A stretch of 64,000 bases of DNA from positions 1-64,000 of the forward strand of contig NZ_JAIEME010000003.1 in NCBI RefSeq assembly GCF_019752415.1, given 5' to 3'. This stretch comes from Nitrosomonas sp. Lineage in GTDB: Bacteria > Pseudomonadota > Gammaproteobacteria > Burkholderiales > Nitrosomonadaceae. A model generated the notes under the pieces. The model was not told where the DNA came from and ran no database searches. It saw nothing but the letters and a program-made list of their open reading frames with translations. Of the stretch, positions 54,843 to 64,000 are shown piece after piece; positions within the stretch are counted from its first letter, which is position 1, and each line of letters begins with the position of its first letter. The position numbers and the translations under genes were made by a program.

Positions 54843-55345
54843 TTTTCAGTTCCTTCAGTAGCTTTTGTAAAAATTTTATTCAGTAAAATGCTTTCATTAG
54901 CTTCCGATCTATTAGGGCAATGATACGATGAAGGCATCCACGGACCCGGAAAATCACCACCGGCTCTATGATATTTAACGAATTCTCCTAATAATTTCAT
55001 ATCCGATATCCTGATAATCTGAATATGATCTCGTCTCATAGAAGCTTCCTGAGCACCTTGTGATACAGGATCTCCTTTTTTGTAATAGTGAATAACCCAT
55101 TTATAGATATATTCTGGCCCTAGCGTATTTTCACCTTGAGTAGGTCGATAAAAATTAATCTGCCCATGCTTATCAAATTTGTCCGGTGGCAATGTCACTA
55201 TTTCATACACCTTGATGCCGCCATCAATCGCACAGAGCCGTTCTACTTCCCTATCCAGTCTGTCTTTTTCTGTAAAAAACGCCGCATAAACGGTCAATGA
55301 AACAAGCAAGAACAAAATGATTTTTCTCATGCGGCAAGCCTCCAT
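54839..55345 (-). CDS. Small secreted/membrane-anchored hypothetical protein, co-transcribed with the RTX gene
   Basis: Signal-like MRKIILFLLVSLTVYAAFF; stop overlaps the RTX start by 4 nt. Start probably the internal ATG at 55330. Confidence 0.8.
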   Translation of the reverse strand: MEACRMRKIILFLLVSLTVYAAFFTEKDRLDREVERLCAIDGGIKVYEIVTLPPDKFDKHGQINFYRPTQGENTLGPEYIYKWVIHYYKKGDPVSQGAQEASMRRDHIQIIRISDMKLLGEFVKYHRAGGDFPGPWMPSSYHCPNRSEANESILLNKIFTKATEGTEK

Positions 55346-55710
55346 TGGTCAGTGGCAAGATTAGTCGCCAGAATCCACCCATTCAGTAGTAAGTTACGGT
55401 AATTTATGGAAATATCGGTCACTTTTTAATCGCACTTTACTCTGTGCCGGGGGTTCCGTTACCATGGGTCATAAGAGTAATTCCCGGATACCTTATTAGC
55501 AAAAATCGTTCCTGAAAGACCGGTTGCATCGGTATAAAGAGCATCGAAAAAAGCACCGACTGAGTCACGTTGCCAGATAATCGTGGCAGTCAGGGTTTTA
55601 ATGATCTATTTTGGTTTGATTCAACCCGAATGAACCTACTTGAATGACATTATCGATACAAACAAAGCCCAACATTCTATTTGCTGGGCTTCGGCTAAGA
55701 TACTTAAATC

Positions 55711-55827
55711 TTAGGGATTCTCTGAATAATTGTCATTTCGAGCATAGCGAGAAATCTATACTGCTGTTCTCCAAAGATTCCTCACTTCGTTCGAATGACA
55801 AAGGTGGGTAATTCAGAGACTCCTTAA
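55711..55827. repeat. MITE-like palindromic element, with TGTCATT-type repeat copy 2 as its core (55731-55800)
   Basis: Outer arms TTAGGGATTCTCTGAATAAT / reverse complement TTAAGGAGTCTCTGAATTAC; inner arms TGTCATTTCGAGCATAGCGAGAAATCT / TGTCATTCGAACGAAGTGAGGAATCT; possible 3-nt TTA duplication. Confidence 0.75.
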
Positions 55828-55888
55828 CCAGGAAGGTGAGATAATGCCGCTTGGAGAGCATGCCCATTAATGTTTTTACGAGAGGTTT

Positions 55889-56479
55889 ATGATGCGCTTT
55901 ATTTCTTCGCCGAATTGGCATAAAAGTTCTTTAGTACTCCGATTTTTGTTGTTAGGGGTAGCGACGACAATCAGTTTCTCAATTTCGGCCAGTCAGACTA
56001 CCGGCACGGAGAAACATCCATTGAAAACATTTGAGATCGCGGGTATCTCGTTAAATACACCGCTGGAAACGATAGCGAAAATTCTGCAAACGCACGATTA
56101 CACCCCAGTCAATGCAACCCTCTATACCAAACAGGAACCGGCACAAAACGGGCGCAGCACCGTCTACCGCATCGAAGTCGAGGATACGGCAACGTCTCGC
56201 CAGTTGAGTTATTTCAGAAGTTTAACCGGCGGTCGGAATAAAAGCCCTTCGGCGCGCGATGCGGCTATTCCTGCAACCGAAATAACCACAGCGCAACAAC
56301 TTTATGACTACGTTTGTGCCGTTCCGCAAGCACTTCAAACGGAAAGAGCCTGCATGCCACAGACACCGGCGAATATTATTTTCGGCCATGGACAATTGAT
56401 AGCCATCGATGCACATTACTCGGCATTACTGAAGTCATCGGACTCAAGTACATCGATGATTATCAAGTACATTGAGTGA
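55889..56479 (+). CDS. Secreted hypothetical protein
   Basis: 196-aa ORF with N-terminal hydrophobic segment. Confidence 0.7.
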   Translation: MMRFISSPNWHKSSLVLRFLLLGVATTISFSISASQTTGTEKHPLKTFEIAGISLNTPLETIAKILQTHDYTPVNATLYTKQEPAQNGRSTVYRIEVEDTATSRQLSYFRSLTGGRNKSPSARDAAIPATEITTAQQLYDYVCAVPQALQTERACMPQTPANIIFGHGQLIAIDAHYSALLKSSDSSTSMIIKYIE

Positions 56480-56832
56480 TTTTGTACAATATGCTTACCA
56501 AGCACCGAATCTCGAGTCCAATATTGGCAACGCACACACCACCAGGTCACAAAACTGAAATCAGGCTTAATCCTTCGGATATATTCTCAATTCTAGACCT
56601 GGCTCCATGCTTTGATCCGTTAATTCTGGGTCTCTCGGCAGCAACACTTATCGAAATATCCAAGCCAGATAATACAAAGTTTGAGGTTATCGCTTTCATT
56701 ATCGTCCTAATAGCTGGGATAGGGTTTCTGTTTTGGTTGAAAGAGCATTTAACATTTAAAACTGAAGTGAATAAAACGCTTAACCCATCAATCCTCCAGA
56801 GGCTGCGCGATAAAGCTGCACATCGCCGGTGA
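56476..56832 (+). CDS. Hypothetical membrane protein
   Basis: 118-aa ORF, hydrophobic centre, overlaps the previous stop. Confidence 0.5.
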   Translation: MILYNMLTKHRISSPILATHTPPGHKTEIRLNPSDIFSILDLAPCFDPLILGLSAATLIEISKPDNTKFEVIAFIIVLIAGIGFLFWLKEHLTFKTEVNKTLNPSILQRLRDKAAHRR

Positions 56833-56861
56833 TTCCAAGCGTTAAAACCCCGAGGAAATTT

Positions 56862-57768
56862 ATGCACAACGAAACTGAGCTTATAATAACTGCAATAGAA
56901 AGCTTGAGGCAGGAAGGTAGCATTTTCAAAGATTACATATTCCCCATAGCTAGCGCTTTATTTGCATCATTATTGGGCGCTAGAATTGCTTACTATTTTT
57001 TTCATTACCAAGAAAATATAAAAATTGAAAAAGAAAAAATGAATACTTGCTAATAAGTGGACATTGCTCGCTGATGAAGCAATGTTTAACCTTATCTCAA
57101 TCAAACAAAATTATCATGGTAAGTTAGAGGAGGCCCCCATTCAAAGAGCGGCTGTAATACCAACAATTCTATTAATCCCCAAACCTATCGTAGAGGACTA
57201 TTCTCAGCTTTCCTTTTTGGAGCCAAAACAAGAGAGTGGCGAGCATCCAACGTGGAGCAATATAAGAAGAATTAGAACCATGATACATAACTACAACTAT
57301 GTGCAAGAGCTATGGGTAATGCGGAACGAAATTGACAGGCCAATCAGAGAAAAAATTGTGCAACGGTATTCCACAAAAGGATATGCATATGTTTGTCCTG
57401 AGCAAATATATGAATGCGTAGGAGAGGCTAATTTCTCCGTGCTTGTGGATCTAACTGAGAAGGTTATAAATTTAACCGATGATTTGCTAGTTGAATTAGA
57501 TGACTTTCGGGCTAATTTTCCAGTGTATGCAAAAACTCATATAAATTCCGAAATACTCAAAAGGTATGGTTCTGTTTTGACCTATTCTATCGACAAAAAT
57601 GAAATACTACTTGCCATGCTAAAGAAGTCTCCAAACACCGATTACTCATCGGTTACGACTCTATTTGGCGCAACCACTGAAGAATTGAAACAACGATATT
57701 CAACTGGCTATGTCCGCAAAAGCGCGGAGCCGGTTAATTCTCCGTTAGACCACATGGCTCACCTATGA
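56862..57768 (+). pseudogene. Hypothetical membrane-anchored protein, single-nucleotide frameshift near 57048
   Basis: MHNETELIITAIESLRQEGSIFKDYIFPIASALFASLLGARIAYYFFHYQENIKIEKEKMNT(C*) joins (A)NKWTLLADEAMFNLISIKQN... if one T is removed. Confidence 0.7.
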
Positions 57769-58061
57769 AAAACAGCGTCAAATCTTTGATCGTGGGTACT
57801 TTTATCACGGTAAGCACATTTGATTTTTCCTATGTAGCCTCTGTATTGAAACTTATTGGGCTTTCTCATATTCTCTATTGGCAAGGCTGGTGGCTGCAAA
57901 CATTCATTCCATGCTTGAATATCGGTACCGCAGAAAATCCGGTCTGTGAAGGTACACCGCTAAACTTAGTTGTATTTTTATTGGGTATTCCGTTTGGCAT
58001 AATTCTCTACTCTTTGTTGGCCTATGGCGTTATATCTTTCTGGAGCCGCCGTGCCGTCTAA
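57765..58061 (+). CDS. Small hypothetical membrane protein
   Basis: 98 aa, TM segments, ATGA overlap with the preceding gene. Confidence 0.65.
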   Translation: MKNSVKSLIVGTFITVSTFDFSYVASVLKLIGLSHILYWQGWWLQTFIPCLNIGTAENPVCEGTPLNLVVFLLGIPFGIILYSLLAYGVISFWSRRAV

Positions 58062-58296
58062 CATGGTGTTCAAGCGGGACGCACTAAAGCGCGCTCCTTA
58101 ACTATATGTTAGTTGCATATATTGAGATATCAAACTGGAATCTTAATAAACCAATTACCAGATTTATCCGCTTTGGTGAACCATTAAGGGCAAAAACCAA
58201 TTAAATTATGTTTGGCAATAAGGGAAAGTTAGGATAAAGATAATCCTTCAGTGCTGCGACGATCCGCACACAGTGCATCGCTTCAACAGCAGTGGG

Positions 58297-58815
58297 TTAA
58301 ATGATCTTCTCTAGATATTCAATCGTTAATCCGGAAACTTTGGGCACACCGATACCCAGATGCAATGGATAAGTTTCAATCCTGCCGGTGCGCGAGTAGC
58401 CTCTGCGTTGATAAAATGCGATTAATTCCGGGCGCTGTGATATCACGAACATGACAAACTTGTGCACGCGCAGAGTGCTCAATGCAAAACTTTCCGCCTG
58501 CTCAAGCACATACTTGCCGAGCCCTTTTCCTTGCAGACTGGGGTGAACTGAGAAAAAGCCGATGTACGCAAAGTCGTTTTCTTTGGCGACATAGATACAC
58601 GAAGCCAAACTTTCCGGTTGATTGATGACAAAGAATCGTGCATCGGGATTAGACATGGCCGTTTCCACTTCCTGCCGGTTGGTTCTGTCGCCCTGGATAA
58701 TATGTGTTTCCCGGGTCCAGCCGGTTTCTCCGCGGTAGGTCAGATTTACCAGATCAGCTATCGCCTGTGCTTGATCCTGGCTGGCTTTGTCAAGACGAAA
58801 ATGCGAGAGATCCAT
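58297..58815 (-). CDS. GNAT-family N-acetyltransferase
   Basis: IGFFSVHPSLQGKGLGKYVLEQAESFAL; FYQRRGYSRTGR. Confidence 0.9.
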   Translation of the reverse strand: MDLSHFRLDKASQDQAQAIADLVNLTYRGETGWTRETHIIQGDRTNRQEVETAMSNPDARFFVINQPESLASCIYVAKENDFAYIGFFSVHPSLQGKGLGKYVLEQAESFALSTLRVHKFVMFVISQRPELIAFYQRRGYSRTGRIETYPLHLGIGVPKVSGLTIEYLEKII

Positions 58816-58858
58816 CGATTTTTAGGGTGTTTTGCAGGATAAAACAGTCTTGCCAGTT

Positions 58859-59245
58859 TTAGGACCAGAGACCTAACACCGGGCTTTTGGTCAGGGCAAC
58901 CAACACGATATAGATAAATACGCACTGTGCTGCAATCCAAGCGGTGATTTTTGTTCTCCGGGTTTTGCCGAAGCGGATTGCTATCATGCCAAGACCGATA
59001 TAGAGCAACAAACCGGTTACTTTGGCAGTTAACCAGGAATTATCGAGCGGATTTTGCTGAATAGTTATTGCCAGTATAATGGCGCTGGTCAGCAGAATGG
59101 TATCCACAACATGCGGCAGGATTTTTACCCAGCGTTGGCGCAATTTCTCCGAGTCTTGCATCAACCAGACGCCGCGCAAGAAAAACAACGCATAGCTCAC
59201 GATAACGCTAGTAATATGAATCAGTTTTAGCGCTTCGTAACTCAT
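58859..59245 (-). CDS. SirB2-family membrane protein
   Basis: LKLIHITSVIVSYALFFLRGVWLM; ILPHVVDTILLTSAIILAI. Confidence 0.85.
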   Translation of the reverse strand: MSYEALKLIHITSVIVSYALFFLRGVWLMQDSEKLRQRWVKILPHVVDTILLTSAIILAITIQQNPLDNSWLTAKVTGLLLYIGLGMIAIRFGKTRRTKITAWIAAQCVFIYIVLVALTKSPVLGLWS

Positions 59246-59247
59246 GC

Positions 59248-59732
59248 TCAGCTCCCGGCAATCAACCAGCCGTGACTGCCTGCCACGGCACCGGCAATGG
59301 TGATCAAGCTCAGAGTTAATAAAAACAAATGCTTGCGCTGAATTTTGACAAATGTTTCTGCCGAAACATCTGGCTGCACAGGCACATTGGCTTGCTGACG
59401 CCGACCACGCGGTTCCATAACAAACAACATCACGCTAAACAACAGCCAGATCAGCACCATCGTGTGCATCCACCAATACTGCCATTGCGTGAAACGCTGC
59501 CAGGCATCCAAACCATACACCATATAAAAACCGCTCAGCCCAACGATTAATGTAGAAACACGAGCTTGTGCGGCAAATCGTTGCCTAAATCGAGCAAAAA
59601 ATTCCATCGCTTCCGGGGGTGATTGCATGCGCGCCAGAGTCGGCAACAGTACGGTCGTCACCATGCGACACCGCCAATCCAAAACACCACGCCCAGAACA
59701 TGCAATACTCTGGCAAAAACAAACTCATCCAT
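59248..59732 (-). pseudogene. CopD-like small membrane protein, single-nucleotide frameshift near 59665
   Basis: MDEFVFARVLHVLGVVFWIGGVAW* joins MVTTVLLPTLARMQSPPEAMEFFARFRQRF... in the neighbouring frame. Confidence 0.7.
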
Positions 59733-59848
59733 GCGATTTCTTCTTACCGGTTAACATTTTTTAAAATGACCGAATCATCGAACCCGAATGTGCTGTAGCT
59801 AAGGTGTGATGCTTTGATACAGCGCATCCGGAGATTATGCGCAACGCG

Positions 59849-60205
59849 TCAACTATTCACGCTGTCAGATGCCCATTCCTCGGCTTCTTCATAGTTATGG
59901 AACACCAATACGTTCGCATTGGTAAACAAATTAGAAACCCAAGCACCCCACGCTTGCCATTCGTCATCAGTCACTATAGCCACCCGGTTAAACTCACTGC
60001 CGTGATCACGCATGAATTTGATTTCTTCCCAAGCCACATCAACGGTGTAATCCAACATGTCGCGCCAATCAAATAAAAGGTTCGCTTCACCTTCAAAGTG
60101 TGACTGGTAAAGCACCTGTTGTTCAAATTCGTTATAGTCTGCCAATGTAAATTCACCAATGACCGCAACAATAACAAGATTGTCTTTCTTCTGAATAGTA
60201 ATCAT
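59849..60205 (-). CDS. SpoIIAA/STAS-like protein
   Basis: 118 aa; MITIQKKDNLVIVAVIGEFTLADYNEFE...LLFDWRDML. Confidence 0.7.
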   Translation of the reverse strand: MITIQKKDNLVIVAVIGEFTLADYNEFEQQVLYQSHFEGEANLLFDWRDMLDYTVDVAWEEIKFMRDHGSEFNRVAIVTDDEWQAWGAWVSNLFTNANVLVFHNYEEAEEWASDSVNS

Positions 60206-60290
60206 GACTTCACCTCAAATGATAACAATCTCATCATAGGCAATTAAACGGGATGGTGCAAATTTTGCTTCCGGGCAATTCGTCGCGCAG

Positions 60291-61151
60291 TCATTTTTGT
60301 GCAACAGCAGAATTCACCTTTATACTCAAGAAACCACTGAGAGATCCGCCAAGTATAATCAATCCCATGCCTATCCACGCAATGGGTGACAACAGCTCAT
60401 TCCACAGCAGGATACCCCAAAGACTGGCAAACAATACGGTACTATAACCCAGCGAAGTCACGACCAGCGTTACACCTTTATGATACGCACGGGTCATAGC
60501 GAGTTGCGCCAATGTCGCGGTCACACCGATGCCAAGCAGCAACCATAATCCGGGCCAGGTGACCGGATTCAGTGTCGTGAACATCAATCCTACCCCGGTA
60601 ATCAGCGTACTGATCAATGTAAAATAAAACACCACGAGCCATTCCGTTTCGCCCAGATTGCCCAGTTGTTTGACATTAATGTACGCAATCGCTGCAAAAA
60701 AACCGGAAGCCATACCCATCAGGCTAGCAACCCAATGATCTTCCGGTAACGTGGGTTGCATCAGTAAAATAACTCCTGCAAAGCCAATCAAAATAGTGCA
60801 GATTAATGGCCAATGAATATGTTCTTTCAGAATCAGCGTGGAAAATAACGCTACGAAAAGCGGCCAGGTGTAATTCAATGAAATCGCCGTTGCCAACGGC
60901 AATTGCGTCAGGCAATAAAAGAACATCAACAGACTGACTAGCCCGGAGATCCCCCGCCAACAGTGAATCCGCCAATGCGGCGTGCACACTGGGAGGCGAT
61001 AGTAGCGGAGGATCAGATAAGTCATCCAGACACCAAACAACGAGCGGTAAAAAACCAGTTCGGTACTGGAAAAATAAGTCGCGCCTAGTTTGACCAACAC
61101 ACCCATGCAGGCAAACATAAAGGCAGCCACCAGCATCCACAGCGAGCGCAC
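60291..61151 (-). CDS. EamA/DMT-family transporter
   Basis: Ten TM-like segments; FMFACMGVLVKLGATYFSSTELVFYRSLFG; LFVALFSTLILKEHIHW. Confidence 0.9.
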   Translation of the reverse strand: MRSLWMLVAAFMFACMGVLVKLGATYFSSTELVFYRSLFGVWMTYLILRYYRLPVCTPHWRIHCWRGISGLVSLLMFFYCLTQLPLATAISLNYTWPLFVALFSTLILKEHIHWPLICTILIGFAGVILLMQPTLPEDHWVASLMGMASGFFAAIAYINVKQLGNLGETEWLVVFYFTLISTLITGVGLMFTTLNPVTWPGLWLLLGIGVTATLAQLAMTRAYHKGVTLVVTSLGYSTVLFASLWGILLWNELLSPIAWIGMGLIILGGSLSGFLSIKVNSAVAQK

Positions 61152-61195
61152 GTGTTGATGTTTCCTAGAATACAGAAATTGCGGTTAAGCGATGA

Positions 61196-62302
61196 TCAGA
61201 CATGCGGCCCGATTTCTCGTTGCAGAAATTGATGAAAATGCTCCATTCCTGCTTCCATAGGGATTTGGTACGGTCCCGTTTCATTACGATTCTGTTCGTA
61301 TAACGCACGCCGTCCGGCTGTCATCAATTTGCAGATTTCATCATCTTCGAGTGCAGTTTCTTTATAGGCAGCCTGCTCCGCTTCAACAAAGTCACGCTCA
61401 AACAGCGCAATCTCTTCCGGGTAGTAAAATTCCACCACGTTCGTGCAACTTTCAGCGCCGGTAGGAAGTATTGTGCTGATTACCAACGTATGGGGATACC
61501 ATTCCAACATGATATTGGGGTAATACAGCAGCCATATGGCGCCATGCGGCGGTGTTTTTCCTTCCGTTTGCTGCAGCACCTGCTCGTGCCATTTGGCATA
61601 AACCGGGCTGCCTGGCCGCTGGAAGCGTGCATTATCGATTGCTATGGTTTGCACACTATACCAATCGCTAAACTCCCAATCGAGTTGCTCGGTATTCACA
61701 AAATGACTCAAACCCGGATGAAATGGATCGACATGATAATCTTCCAGATACACTTCAATAAATGTTTTCCAATTACACTGATATTCATCAATTTGGATAC
61801 GATCCAGCAAATAACCGGAAAAATCAAAATCCTTGAGCACATTCAGTTTAGCCATATCTTGCGAAACCTTGCGATTGCCGTTAAATAACAAACCATTCCA
61901 ATTTTGCAGTGGTGTCTTATCCAGATTGAGGCAAGGATTCTGCTTAAAATGCGGCGCGCCGAGCAACTTGCCATCCAGTGCATAAGTCCAGCGATGAATG
62001 GGGCACACAATACTCTTGGTACTGCTTCTACCTTTCAACAAAAGTGCTTGCCGGTGACGGCAAACATTAGAAAGTAATTCAATACCGTGTCCATTACGTA
62101 CCAGTATCTTGGCATTGTTCATCCATTCTGGCACATAATAATCCCCAACATTGGGTAGCATCACTTCATGCCCCACGTAGCCAGGACCCTGATCAAAAAG
62201 GATACGTTTTTCAATCTCCAGAATTTTGGGATCCACATACCAATCGATGGGAAGCTGCACTGACAACTCTGTCAGTTGTGAGATCTCAGCCATGTTAGAC
62301 AT
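61196..62302 (-). CDS. Rieske 2Fe-2S ring-hydroxylating oxygenase alpha-subunit-like protein
   Basis: Rieske pair CRHRQALLLKGRSSTKSIVCPIHRW; mononuclear iron motif region EVYLEDYHVDPFHPG. Confidence 0.9.
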   Translation of the reverse strand: MSNMAEISQLTELSVQLPIDWYVDPKILEIEKRILFDQGPGYVGHEVMLPNVGDYYVPEWMNNAKILVRNGHGIELLSNVCRHRQALLLKGRSSTKSIVCPIHRWTYALDGKLLGAPHFKQNPCLNLDKTPLQNWNGLLFNGNRKVSQDMAKLNVLKDFDFSGYLLDRIQIDEYQCNWKTFIEVYLEDYHVDPFHPGLSHFVNTEQLDWEFSDWYSVQTIAIDNARFQRPGSPVYAKWHEQVLQQTEGKTPPHGAIWLLYYPNIMLEWYPHTLVISTILPTGAESCTNVVEFYYPEEIALFERDFVEAEQAAYKETALEDDEICKLMTAGRRALYEQNRNETGPYQIPMEAGMEHFHQFLQREIGPHV

Positions 62303-62525
62303 ATAAATACCTTATATCTCCCGATTAAAAATTTAGCGGCGAAAATACACGAAAAGACAAAAATTTAAAACCTATTTAAGCAAGTCAGGAAAGAAAATTG
62401 AATGCTTCGCTATAATAGCAATCTTTTGGTAGTAAAATATTAGTATCCATTTGCACGTTATGCGTACAAAATTGCGAATTGTACAATATTGAATTATTTA
62501 ATTAATCAAAAAGAGAGTCTCTTTA

Positions 62526-63965
62526 ATGAAATTCACACACCTGTTAAGAAAGAATTCCTGGTTACCCGTAATATTCACCCTATTGATTGTTGGTTTAACT
62601 GCCTGTGGCAGCGACGATGAAAAATCAACCGCGTCGTCATCTTCATCTTCATCTTCAGCGTCATCTTCATCAGCGACGACGACTAATAGAACCATGCCTA
62701 CCGGCCCAGCAACCGGTATTTTGGTTGACTCCCCTGTTTCCGGCGTATCCTATGCCGCATCTTCCGGAAAGTCTGGCTTAACCAATGACAAAGGCATTTT
62801 TAATTTTAATCATGGTGACAAAATCGAATTTAAACTGGGCAGTTTGACACTGGGCAATATTCCCGGTTCACAAATTGTGACACCGATCGAATTGGCCAAC
62901 GGCAGTGACAATAAGTTACAGAATTTGCTGGTATTGCTGCAATCTCTCGATTCCGATGGCGATCTTTCAAACGGCATCGCCATTTCGAGTGAAACAGCCG
63001 CTGCTGTCAAGTCATCGATCAACCTGGAAAGCGATCCGGAAACGTTTTCCGCTTCGGCCAATTTAAAGAGCATTATGGAAGCCAGTAGCATTGAAGGCGA
63101 TGTCAGAACAATCGAAGAAGCCCGCACACATTTCCTTTCGCAAGGCACCGCTCTCCTCAGCGCCCAAATCTGGGTTAGCTACGACACTAAAACAGCCAGC
63201 GTGCTGCGAATTGCTGCTGACAGCAGCGGAGAATACTTACAGGGCGATGCCAGACCGGATGATTCCTGTGACGAGAACCGTGTTTGTGGTGGCCGCACCA
63301 TTTTCCAGGCCGGTGTCGAATATGGCATTGCGGTTGCAGAAGAATTTGATACCCGTGGATTCAAACTGACTGGAAAACCATCCATTGACACCAACCTGAA
63401 AGCTGGATTTTCCAATCCTGGTCCAACCCGGCGAGTTCGCACCGATGGCTTTGAGCTGATCAATTCCGACATCGTCATTGTGCAAAGAGCGCGCACAGAA
63501 AGCAGTGTATTCGGCGAACTGTTCCATATCGCCAAACCGATTCAGCTGAGCGATGAAAATGAAGTGGTAGAAAAAGAAGTCAAAGAAACACGCTACGCAA
63601 AAATTGATAACGATGTCGCCGGTATCGTCGGTGCTTGGGCCTTTGATGAGCATGCCATCCAAACACAAACTTTGGTTTTCTTTCCAAATGGTAAATTCCT
63701 GATGATTGATCCGACCGGCGCTACGCAGCGGGCAGATCAAGCAAAATGCGGAAAACCTGGTATCGAGTTTTCTTCCTACGCGTACAACAAAGGCGCCAGC
63801 AAGTTAAACTTATCCAGTTTCACGTACAACACCAACGGATGTGCTGGCTTCTCTGATCTGGATAACAATACAGCAATCGGCTTTTCGATCAATTCGAGTG
63901 GGAATACTGCCAAACTCGACAAGCCAGGTGAAGAATCGGTAACGATTTATCGGGTTTCCCGCTAA
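62526..63965 (+). CDS. Lipoprotein with Ser/Ala/Thr-rich linker, function unknown
   Basis: Lipobox LLIVGLTACGSD, low-complexity STASSSSSSSSASSSSATTT. Confidence 0.8.
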   Translation: MKFTHLLRKNSWLPVIFTLLIVGLTACGSDDEKSTASSSSSSSSASSSSATTTNRTMPTGPATGILVDSPVSGVSYAASSGKSGLTNDKGIFNFNHGDKIEFKLGSLTLGNIPGSQIVTPIELANGSDNKLQNLLVLLQSLDSDGDLSNGIAISSETAAAVKSSINLESDPETFSASANLKSIMEASSIEGDVRTIEEARTHFLSQGTALLSAQIWVSYDTKTASVLRIAADSSGEYLQGDARPDDSCDENRVCGGRTIFQAGVEYGIAVAEEFDTRGFKLTGKPSIDTNLKAGFSNPGPTRRVRTDGFELINSDIVIVQRARTESSVFGELFHIAKPIQLSDENEVVEKEVKETRYAKIDNDVAGIVGAWAFDEHAIQTQTLVFFPNGKFLMIDPTGATQRADQAKCGKPGIEFSSYAYNKGASKLNLSSFTYNTNGCAGFSDLDNNTAIGFSINSSGNTAKLDKPGEESVTIYRVSR

Positions 63966-64000
63966 CACGGCTACTAAAAGACCGTTGAAAAACTCACCGG

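Overview
A 64 kb betaproteobacterial-looking chromosomal window, probably Nitrosomonas-like (taxon is an inference from gene content and style). Housekeeping blocks are rimO; metK-[SAH riboswitch]-ahcY-metF; folD; aceE-aceF; nadD-rsfS-rlmH-maf; rng (frameshifted); nudJ-mnmA; galU-galE; and cysD-cysNC. Accessory regions: (1) 11.0-16.8 kb, a three-gene conflict-type operon: a SEFIR protein, a MoxR-like AAA+ ATPase, and a multi-TM protein ending in a formylglycine-generating-enzyme (FGE) / C-type-lectin-fold domain. Its last ~35 codons look like the variable repeat of a diversity-generating retroelement (DGR), but no reverse transcriptase or template repeat is visible in the window. (2) 35.2-41.1 kb, a filamentous-phage (inovirus) remnant with DUF3653-like regulator, Zot, DUF2523-like and TspB/pIII-like genes. 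It lies beside a good dif-like XerCD site and is joined to truncated IS21 and IS5 remnants. (3) 47.6-55.3 kb, a 2399-aa RTX protein with a lipase-type GHSLGG motif, overlapping a small secreted-protein gene. Other features are decayed IS5, IS200/IS605 and IS4-like remnants, a decayed hybrid histidine kinase, several palindromic MITE-like repeats, and at least four single-nucleotide frameshifts in otherwise coherent genes. No tRNA, rRNA or CRISPR array was recognised. All calls are from reading the sequence and motifs; no searches were run.
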